From NCBI GenBank assembly GCA_021463865.1, contig JAJTXY010000041.1, forward strand, positions 1 to 32,619: 32,619 nucleotides of DNA. The letters are read 5' to 3'. Source of the DNA: Anaerolineae bacterium (lineage in GTDB: Bacteria > Chloroflexota > Anaerolineae > Aggregatilineales > J027). Positions 16,523-23,539 of the stretch are shown piece by piece; within the stretch, counting starts at the first letter, position 1, and the number at the start of each line of letters is the position of its first letter. The notes under the pieces were generated by a model. That model worked only from the letters and a program-made list of their open reading frames with translations. It did no database searches and had not been told where the DNA came from. The position numbers were made by a program, and so were the translations under genes.

Positions 16523-19191
16523 CCAACCACTCGCCCATGTTTCAAATCTAGTATGATTTCCTGCCCAGCATGTTGAATAATCATCTTTTCATCGCCAAGC
16601 CGGGTATTGGTGTAGGCGTTTTCGTAATGCGGAAAATCACTCCAATCTTGGGGTGTGCCATCCACCAGCATTGGCCCTTCCCACCCAAAGGTGATTTGCT
16701 CGTTGGCAGGCGTTGCCCAGCGCACCCCGATTCCCTTCGGCTGCGGGGCATGATGCCGGACTTTGGCACAGAAAGCGGCAAAATCACCATCTTCGGCGGT
16801 CCGTCCGACATGACACAGCCAAACATTTCCCGGCCCTTGACCACGCAGTTCTTGGCCCGTGTGCCGCCCCGATGGCGTCAACACCAAGTCGCCATCACCC
16901 CACAGCGCGACATATCCCTGCCCCACCCGTGCAAATGCCCATGCCCCTTCAATCCGATACTCATCAAATAGTGCGATTGGGAAATAGGCATGGGAAAAGC
17001 CCAAACCGACACGCTCCTCAAAGCGATAGAGGCAAATCACCGTCCGATCAAACATGCCGACGCGGGGCAAACGGGCCGAGCCTGACCAGAAGTTCGGGCG
17101 GGCATTGCCGTGTTCCTGACTGTTACCGGGATAGGTGCTAAACACCACCGCTTCCGGGCCGAGGGTCGCCTGCCATAGATGTTCCTGAATGCCCATTGCG
17201 CCGGGGCGATGATCTACCGCCGCCGAAAGCATCACATCGGGCGTGCGATAGGTTATAGTGGAAACATCCCAATAACCACCGACCATATCAAATTGGGGAC
17301 GAAAAGCCGCCCGTGAACGCGCACGGGTCACAACGGTACTCTGCCAATCCGCGCCAATTTTTTGCAGCACCTCCGGCACTTGGTAACGACGGGCCATTGC
17401 CAAAAGTCCGGTAGCGCGGGTTTCGCCATTCAAAATCCCCATGCCCCACGCGATACGCTGAAGATTAGAGGTGTTTTCGACTCGTGCTGATTTCAACCCC
17501 GCCACATAGCAGCGTCCATGCGTGCTGCCATGTGTACCCCGATACGATTGGCAGGCGATCAGGAAAAAGATTTTGTGCAGCATGGCGGTTGCCATCTCCC
17601 GTAGGCGTTCGCTTTCGGCAAACTCAACCAGTGCCAGCATCGCAAAGGCATCTAGGGCCATATACGCATTCGAATCCCATTCGGAAAAACTGCCCTGCAA
17701 GCGCCGCAAAATCCACGATTCAATCCGTCCCCGCGCTCGTTTTTGCTGTTCCCGGCCTGTCCACCCGCTGTTGGTAAAGACCCAATCGGGCCAGCGCTGT
17801 CCGGCAAGATAGGCGGTCACTTGAAATAGAATCTGGTGGTTTTCGGTAAAGTAACACATGCCATCCAAGCCGGGTTCGTCAATCCAGAACTTGAATCCTT
17901 TAAATAAGGCCTCAACACGGGCTTGGTCAGCAGATTTCAGTGCCGGATGCCCGCCATACCGATAGAGCAGCGCCAGCAGTTGGATGGCATAAAAATCGGC
18001 GCAGTCGTAGCGATTTTCGAGGAAATACGCGGCGGTCATGATGGCATCCGACGGAATGTGATCCGCCCTTCCAATCTCAACCGCCGCCATTGCCGCCAAT
18101 ACGTCATGGGGCATCGCGGCAAGATGTTCGAGCGCCTCCCGACGACGGCTTTCATAATCCCCATAGGGCGTCTGGCTAAACGATTGTTGGCTGGCCCAGA
18201 TTTCCCGATGGATTTCGAGGGGCGTCCCGTCAGCGGGCCGTATCTTTAGACTTAGGCTGTTTTCACCCGGCAGCCCTGCCATTGTGTACAGCACTTCATC
18301 GGTAATCGGCAGCGCGGCGGATTGGCCGGGTTCAACCGTAAGGGTAGCTTTACCAACGGGCAGCACCAGCGCATCCAGTTTGGCCCAAGGCAGGTCAGGC
18401 ACGGCGACGGCGACCTCAGCCTCCACCTTGACGGCTTCTGTTGCCCCCACGTCTAATGCAATCTGGCCGGGCAGCTTCGGGAAAGCAAATTGTTTAATCT
18501 GCAACTGTTCCAACTGCTGCTCGGCGCGTTTCCATTTTTCGGGTGAGACATCCCCCAGCGGTAGGGCAATGCTCACCGGGGGACGCTCCGGTAAAATCAA
18601 CCCCAGCGCCAACCGTGCCTCGCGCCACGCCAGCATTTCGCCATGCAGATACACGGCGTTCAAATCCGCGTCAAGTTTAAGGGTGAGGGGGATAAACATC
18701 GGGGCGACGTAGCTAAACGTTTTAGCGAAATGGAATTGAAGATTCCCATTTACCCACACCCGCGCTGGCCCAATCGTAATAAGTTCGGCCTGAATGGTCA
18801 TGGGGGCATCCGTTTTGAGATAGGCGAATGCCCAACCCTCCATCAAGGACGGGCCAAGATTAAAACGGCTGAAATCAATCACCTGATCTTCTTCGGCAAC
18901 GGCATAACGCCAAGGCTTATTGCCTATACCTGTCGTGTGCGGAGTTGGTGGCTCCCCCGGCTGCCATCGTGAGGGCGGCATCTGGCGGTAGAGCTTCATC
19001 TTCATGGCAACCGAACGGCTGTCCCAAGCCCAATAGTTGAGAATCCAGCGATTGCCCTTACCAAAAGGCGAGCCGCTGGCGGGAATGACAGGATCCAATT
19101 TCAGGGGGGTAGTCACGGTTCCACACGCCAGCCAATGATGCACCGCCGCATCTTGACCCAATGGGTATTCCGCGAAAGATGTTTCGGGCAT
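16519..19191 (-). CDS. large uncharacterised protein, glycosidase-like context
   Basis: I do not recognise this 890-residue family. The N-terminal half (1-330) looks beta-rich, with a galactose-binding-domain-like stretch around ARVWVNGNLQFHF (about 150). The middle (about 340-640) is alpha-helical with paired aromatic and acidic segments such as GFKFWIDEPGLDGMCYFTENHQILF and SFSEWDSNAYMALDAFAML, reminiscent of an alpha/alpha toroid of glycosidases or polysaccharide lyases. The C-terminal third is again beta-rich with SGRHTGQELRG. No signal peptide. GAGG lies six bases before the ATG. It is co-transcribed with GH4, transaldolase, isomerase and an esterase, so a role in cleaving an acylated glycoside is a reasonable guess, not a demonstrated one. 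Confidence 0.75.
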   Translation of the reverse strand: MPETSFAEYPLGQDAAVHHWLACGTVTTPLKLDPVIPASGSPFGKGNRWILNYWAWDSRSVAMKMKLYRQMPPSRWQPGEPPTPHTTGIGNKPWRYAVAEEDQVIDFSRFNLGPSLMEGWAFAYLKTDAPMTIQAELITIGPARVWVNGNLQFHFAKTFSYVAPMFIPLTLKLDADLNAVYLHGEMLAWREARLALGLILPERPPVSIALPLGDVSPEKWKRAEQQLEQLQIKQFAFPKLPGQIALDVGATEAVKVEAEVAVAVPDLPWAKLDALVLPVGKATLTVEPGQSAALPITDEVLYTMAGLPGENSLSLKIRPADGTPLEIHREIWASQQSFSQTPYGDYESRRREALEHLAAMPHDVLAAMAAVEIGRADHIPSDAIMTAAYFLENRYDCADFYAIQLLALLYRYGGHPALKSADQARVEALFKGFKFWIDEPGLDGMCYFTENHQILFQVTAYLAGQRWPDWVFTNSGWTGREQQKRARGRIESWILRRLQGSFSEWDSNAYMALDAFAMLALVEFAESERLREMATAMLHKIFFLIACQSYRGTHGSTHGRCYVAGLKSARVENTSNLQRIAWGMGILNGETRATGLLAMARRYQVPEVLQKIGADWQSTVVTRARSRAAFRPQFDMVGGYWDVSTITYRTPDVMLSAAVDHRPGAMGIQEHLWQATLGPEAVVFSTYPGNSQEHGNARPNFWSGSARLPRVGMFDRTVICLYRFEERVGLGFSHAYFPIALFDEYRIEGAWAFARVGQGYVALWGDGDLVLTPSGRHTGQELRGQGPGNVWLCHVGRTAEDGDFAAFCAKVRHHAPQPKGIGVRWATPANEQITFGWEGPMLVDGTPQDWSDFPHYENAYTNTRLGDEKMIIQHAGQEIILDLKHGRVVG

Positions 19192-19205
19192 GGCGTTCCT
19201 CGTTC

Positions 19206-20615
19206 CTAAGCGAATTGGGGTAAATATTCAGCAAACTCGACTAGGAAATCATCCAAAATCGCCCGCGCCGTATCAATATCCGTCACCATCGGGTCAAGCA
19301 GAAGCGCCTGCAAGGAGAGTTGGCGGTCTCCCGTCGCGGTGGCTTCCACCACCAATGAGGCGAGTTCCAGTTCACGGCGGCACAAGGCGGCAATCCCTTC
19401 CGGCAGGGGTGGGAATGATAGCCCCTGAAAGCCGATGCCGGAAATGATGCCGGGGACTTCCACAATTGCGCCCTGTGGCAGATTGGGGATAAAGCCATTG
19501 TTGGGGATATTCAACTGCTGGTGATAATGATTACTGTTGTACATGACCGCGCCAATCATTTCGGGGATACCCTCATCCAACATATTGTGTCGCCACACAT
19601 CCCGTAAATCATCTACCGGGGTTTTGCCAGAGACAATCGCTTCGGCAAGGGCTTTACGGCTGGCCCGGCGGCGGCGATTGCCATCCCAACTTTGTAATTT
19701 CAGGTCATATTTTTCCCACGGCTTGGTAATGGGGTCATGCACCACCGAGAGGTATTCACACATATGGCTGTCCCCTGCTGTCGGCATCATCCCATAAATT
19801 TCAAAAATTTCGCGGGTCAGGGGTTCAAAATCGCGCCGATAGTGGTTGAGCCAACGCTCACGCAGTTCGGGGTAGAGGTCTTCACCGGTTGTTTTGTCGC
19901 GGATGTCATAGACCCATGAAAAATGGTTAATGCCAGCCGCCTTGATTTCCAGATGTTCCACAGCGGCGCGGGCCACCGGAATGAAGTTGGGCATGTTGTC
20001 GGCATCGGTATGTACATGAAAATGGTCAGGCACTTGGATGCCATAGCGGTCAGCCAAAATCGCCCCCGCCATCGCATAACCCCATAACAACTGATGGCAC
20101 AATCCGACCACCTTGATTTTGGTGTAGCGATGCACGGCGGTTGTTAGGCGAATGAGCGGGTTGGTCAGATTGAGATAGTAGGCGTCGGGGCAAAGCTGCT
20201 CCATATCGCGGGCGATGTCCAAAATCAGCGGTAAATTGCGGGCGGTGTGTGAGAATGCCCCGGGGCCGCCGTTTTCAGCATACGGTTGGTGGATACCATG
20301 CCGCAGCGGAATACGCCAATCCATTTCCCAGACCGTTTCGCGTGGGCCAACCTGTACCGAAACGAGGACAAAATCCGCACCGGGCAGCAGTTCGCGGCGG
20401 TTGGTCGAACTGGAAATGGTGATTTCCGATCCCCACGCATCATTCATCTTGTGGGCCAACGCCGTTACCAATTCGAGGCCGGGTTCATCAACATCACACA
20501 ACGCTAGATGAGCGCCGCGCAACTGTTCACTTTGCATCATCGTGGAGAGCGCACCGAGGCCAAAAATCGCGCTCCCCGCACCAATAATGACAATTTTAGG
20601 AGGTTTGGGTGTCAT
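19206..20615 (-). CDS. GH4 family NAD-dependent glycosidase
   Basis: A 469-residue member of glycoside hydrolase family 4, which uses NAD+ and a divalent metal in an oxidation-elimination mechanism. The N-terminal dinucleotide fold IVIIGAGSAIFG (8-19), NLTNP (149-153), metal ligands Cys173-His174 in GLCHQ, and GINHFSW (229-235) are all present. The Cys-His pair, rather than Cys-Asn, points to a non-phosphorylated substrate, as in alpha-glucosidase, alpha-galactosidase and glucuronidase-type members; the following Gln is not one of the variants I remember. Cytoplasmic. It lies 26 bases after the transaldolase and 14 before the 890-residue gene in the operon. Confidence 0.92.
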   Translation of the reverse strand: MTPKPPKIVIIGAGSAIFGLGALSTMMQSEQLRGAHLALCDVDEPGLELVTALAHKMNDAWGSEITISSSTNRRELLPGADFVLVSVQVGPRETVWEMDWRIPLRHGIHQPYAENGGPGAFSHTARNLPLILDIARDMEQLCPDAYYLNLTNPLIRLTTAVHRYTKIKVVGLCHQLLWGYAMAGAILADRYGIQVPDHFHVHTDADNMPNFIPVARAAVEHLEIKAAGINHFSWVYDIRDKTTGEDLYPELRERWLNHYRRDFEPLTREIFEIYGMMPTAGDSHMCEYLSVVHDPITKPWEKYDLKLQSWDGNRRRRASRKALAEAIVSGKTPVDDLRDVWRHNMLDEGIPEMIGAVMYNSNHYHQQLNIPNNGFIPNLPQGAIVEVPGIISGIGFQGLSFPPLPEGIAALCRRELELASLVVEATATGDRQLSLQALLLDPMVTDIDTARAILDDFLVEFAEYLPQFA

Positions 20616-20641
20616 AGTTTTCTCAACTGCCTATTTTATTT

Positions 20642-21310
20642 CTATTCATCGTAAGGGGTCATATCCCAAAATTCTTGAAACTTGGTCAGGCCCATATCGG
20701 TGTAGGGATGTTCAAATGCGGCTTTATAGACATCATAGCCGCACGTCACCACGTCCGCGCCTGCAATCGCCGCTTCTGCGATCTGGCGACCATTCCGCAC
20801 CGCTGCCACCAAAATTTCGGTCTGAAAACCATAGTTCTGTTTGACTTCGACAATCTCACTGATGAAATGCTCGACTTCTTCGGCATTACTTTCTTTCCAG
20901 CCAATAAAGGGCGAGACAAACTGCGCCCCCATCCGCATCGCTTGGAGGGCCTGTGTCACCGAAAAACAGAGAGTCAAATTGGCGCGAATGCCTTCTTGAC
21001 ATAGGACATAACACGCCTTAAATCCCGCCTCGGTGCAGGGCATTTTGATAACAAAATTGGGCGACAGTTCGGCTAATTTGCGGCCCTCTTCCACAATCGC
21101 TTGGGCGTTGTTGTGGTTGTGTGGATTGGTCTGCACCGAGACAGCCTTGTCCGTCCCTTTGAACAACGCGCCAATTTCCTGAATGACTTTCAAAAAAGGT
21201 TTACCCGACACTTGGACATGGCGTGGATTGGTGGTGACTCCATCAATTTGCCACATATCCAGCGCGGCTTGGATTTCGGATACATGCGCACTATCCAGAA
21301 AAAATTTCAT
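20642..21310 (-). CDS. short transaldolase / FSA-like aldolase
   Basis: A 222-residue class I aldolase of the transaldolase/fructose-6-phosphate aldolase family. Asp6 in FFLDSA, TTNPR (26-30), the Schiff-base Lys89 in FVIKMPCTE and VSPFIGW (132-138) are visible. The short length is typical of FSA/TalC types. Two features are unusual: TTNP is followed by Arg-His instead of a hydrophobic pair, and Trp138 occupies the spot where phosphate-binding FSA enzymes have Arg (SPxxGR), so the acid group recognised may not be phosphate in the standard site. It is directly downstream of a FucI/AraI-fold isomerase, 26 bases away. A sulfofructose transaldolase is a serious alternative to a generic function. 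Confidence 0.9.
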   Translation of the reverse strand: MKFFLDSAHVSEIQAALDMWQIDGVTTNPRHVQVSGKPFLKVIQEIGALFKGTDKAVSVQTNPHNHNNAQAIVEEGRKLAELSPNFVIKMPCTEAGFKACYVLCQEGIRANLTLCFSVTQALQAMRMGAQFVSPFIGWKESNAEEVEHFISEIVEVKQNYGFQTEILVAAVRNGRQIAEAAIAGADVVTCGYDVYKAAFEHPYTDMGLTKFQEFWDMTPYDE

Positions 21311-21336
21311 TGCTTATTTTTCTTCCTTCCCACTCC

Positions 21337-22674
21337 CTATAAACATAAAACAGGCAAATTCAGCATCTTTGCCAGCGCTAACACAGCCGCTACATGATCG
21401 CCATACGTGAGCGATAGGTGGTGTTCCAACCCCTCTGCCATAATCACATCCAAAATCTCGTGGGCAGGTCGTTCAAAACGCAGGACGCCGGATGTTCCCC
21501 CAAAACTCATCGGCGCAGACCGCATTTCTGCTTTGCCAACCACCAACCGATATTCACCTGTCGCCTCACTGAGACGTGCCAGTGTGACGACGCCCGGTTT
21601 CAACGGAAATTCCATAAGCAGGGGCATTCGGCGGTTGGAGTGAATCGTGGCGCGGGGACGCACCGTCGGATCAGCCATCGTCAGCGGCGCAAGACCACAA
21701 TGCCAGATGACCAATTCGTCGGCATCTTTATCCATCGCTACCATGTCGCTGCCAAAAGCAGGCTGCCCGCTGATAGCTTGGAGCATGACCTGTGTGATTG
21801 TGCCATTCACATCCGCCTCACAACTGCACGGGGTCATTTCATCGCTCAACATAGACATCGCGCCACACGCCGCACAGCCCAACTCGGTAAAAAATTCCGG
21901 CCAGCAGCGCACCGCTAAACCAGCGAGGCGTTCCTCTTGGGCCAATCGGCGTAGGGTGGCATAAGTCGCCAGCGAACCCCGCAGCGCGACTTGATCCACC
22001 TCTGCTACCCCTTCAATCGTCTGTTGTAAACGCTCGGCGATGGGCTGAACTATCTCGGCGGGCGTCTGCTCGATTTCTCCGAATACCTGCGTCAGTTCAA
22101 ATTTTTGAACTTCGACTCCTAATTGTTTTTTGAGAGCGGGGGCGTCAAATCGGCAGGTATCAAATCCGGCGGGGTGGTCGCCAATGACGCCGATACGGGT
22201 CTGCCGCAGTTGTTGGAGCGCATGGGCCGCCTGTGCGAGTGCCTGCACTTTCGCTAATGCCGTTGCATCGTCGGTGTCCGCATAAACATAGTCGTACCGA
22301 TAGCCAGCGCGGGTTAGGGCGTGGCCTGCCAAATTGATGCCACATAAAGAATTGGAACGCAGTCGTCCGCCTGTGCGGGCTTCGGGAACGGCCCACAGTA
22401 ATAATGGTGCATCCACCAATTCCGCCAACTTCACCGCCATCAGACTGTCAGCAAAGGTGGCCTGCACAATGATGAGCAAGTCAACCGAGGTGGCTTGAAT
22501 GGGCGGGGCGGCTTCTATCGTCTCCTCAAGTGTGGCAATCGGTTTGGCTGTACCTATGAGATGGAATCCGGCAGTGGTAAGTTGTTGATAGACCGTTTCG
22601 GAATTCTGCACCGCTAAGGTCATATCAAAAGTGGGGCGGGCAATTGCAACAAAACCAAGCGTAATATTTTTCAT
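21337..22674 (-). CDS. FucI/AraI-fold sugar isomerase family protein
   Basis: A 445-residue protein of the L-fucose/L-arabinose isomerase superfamily, which interconverts aldoses and ketoses using Mn2+. Probable metal ligands are Glu260 in RCWPEFF, Glu286 or Asp288 in CEADVNG, and His325 in WHCG; the C-terminal beta domain with the FGGTSG segment follows. The frame opens with a GTG at 22689, but the ATG at 22674 gives the natural N terminus MKNITLGF; neither has a strong ribosome site. It is the first gene of a five-gene operon under a near-consensus promoter at 22712-22739. FucI-fold isomerases include the sulfoquinovose isomerases of the sulfo-transaldolase pathway, and the next gene is a transaldolase. 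Confidence 0.87.
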   Translation of the reverse strand: MKNITLGFVAIARPTFDMTLAVQNSETVYQQLTTAGFHLIGTAKPIATLEETIEAAPPIQATSVDLLIIVQATFADSLMAVKLAELVDAPLLLWAVPEARTGGRLRSNSLCGINLAGHALTRAGYRYDYVYADTDDATALAKVQALAQAAHALQQLRQTRIGVIGDHPAGFDTCRFDAPALKKQLGVEVQKFELTQVFGEIEQTPAEIVQPIAERLQQTIEGVAEVDQVALRGSLATYATLRRLAQEERLAGLAVRCWPEFFTELGCAACGAMSMLSDEMTPCSCEADVNGTITQVMLQAISGQPAFGSDMVAMDKDADELVIWHCGLAPLTMADPTVRPRATIHSNRRMPLLMEFPLKPGVVTLARLSEATGEYRLVVGKAEMRSAPMSFGGTSGVLRFERPAHEILDVIMAEGLEHHLSLTYGDHVAAVLALAKMLNLPVLCL

Positions 22675-22711
22675 ATGAATGCCAATCACAGTAAGTCGGA
22701 ATTATTCGGTC

Positions 22712-22739
22712 AATATATCGCGTTTACCAAAGCTGTCAA
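22712..22739 (-). promoter_or_regulatory. sigma70-like promoter of isomerase operon
   Basis: On the minus strand TTGACA (22734-22739) and TATATT (22712-22717) are separated by 16 bases, 38 bases upstream of the isomerase ATG. A loose inverted repeat GGTCAA-N9-TTTACC overlaps the -10 and spacer. It only partly resembles the LacI operator, so another regulator may act here. Confidence 0.65.
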
Positions 22740-22758
22740 AAAAACCTCCCCGCCACTG

Positions 22759-23472
22759 CTAGAGTTGAGAAATAACAAGGTTCAGACCCACGAGGATCAG
22801 CAGCCCCAAGACTAATATACGAAAGGTGGCTGGATTGATATAGCGATCCAGATAAATCCCCGCGAATAAACCGAGAGCCATCGCCGGAGCAGCTTGTAAA
22901 AAATGTCGCAAGACGTCTGCTGTGTAATGACGACTCAGCAGGTGGATGAAGATCACCATGCTGCTGTTTAGAAGAAAAAATCCCTGCAAATTACCCTTAA
23001 ATTCTTTGGGTTCCCAGCGGCGGCAGTTACCATAGATCACTACAGATGGTCCCGGTGTATTAAAGGCCCCACTCAGCAGCCCGGCGGCAAATCCAAAGCC
23101 ATAGGCCCAATATGGTCCGTCCACTTCTGGCAGTTCAAAATTAAACAGCGCATAAATGGAGTATCCGATGATAATCGCGCCTAAAATGAGCAGGCCAATT
23201 TGTTCATCTACTCGCTGCAAACCATAGACACCCAAGGGGACACCGATCAATGAGGTCGCAGAAAGTCGCCATAATGTTCGGAAATTAAGCTCGGCCCGGT
23301 AACGCACCAAGAGGGTAATCTGAGTGGAGATCGTCATTAGGGCAACCATTGGGGCAGCGATCTCAACGCCGAGGGCCTGCGTAAGAAGGGGCATTGCAAT
23401 TAGGGCCAGACCAAACCCAGTGAGAGATTGTGTAACGGCGGCAAAAAACGCGATGACCATCACGAATAGCAT
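22759..23472 (-). CDS. TauE/SafE family anion exporter
   Basis: A 237-residue integral membrane protein of the TauE/SafE family (permease fold, DUF81), with about seven to eight hydrophobic helices and the family-type N-terminal stretch SLTGFGLALIAMPLL (16-30) plus its internal repeat SGAFNTPGPSVVIYGN (about 133-148). Characterised relatives export sulfite, sulfoacetate or other organosulfonates. A second ATG lies four codons in; neither start has a strong ribosome site. It ends about 20 bases before the isomerase promoter, on the same strand. In sulfoquinovose gene clusters a TauE/SafE member is often the exporter of the C3 sulfonate product, which fits the adjacent isomerase and transaldolase, but the family is broad. 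Confidence 0.87.
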   Translation of the reverse strand: MLFVMVIAFFAAVTQSLTGFGLALIAMPLLTQALGVEIAAPMVALMTISTQITLLVRYRAELNFRTLWRLSATSLIGVPLGVYGLQRVDEQIGLLILGAIIIGYSIYALFNFELPEVDGPYWAYGFGFAAGLLSGAFNTPGPSVVIYGNCRRWEPKEFKGNLQGFFLLNSSMVIFIHLLSRHYTADVLRHFLQAAPAMALGLFAGIYLDRYINPATFRILVLGLLILVGLNLVISQL

Positions 23473-23539
23473 ATATAACTCAAGTCATTAAGTAGGCAAA
23501 ATGACGAAGACACTTCCGAGAGTACCGAACATTCCGGCT

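Noticed and set aside
22705-22733. Fourth LacI operator in the isomerase promoter
   Set aside because: GGTCAA-N9-TTTACC shares only a half-site and lacks the TGTAAtCGtTTACA core; recorded only as a loose inverted repeat.
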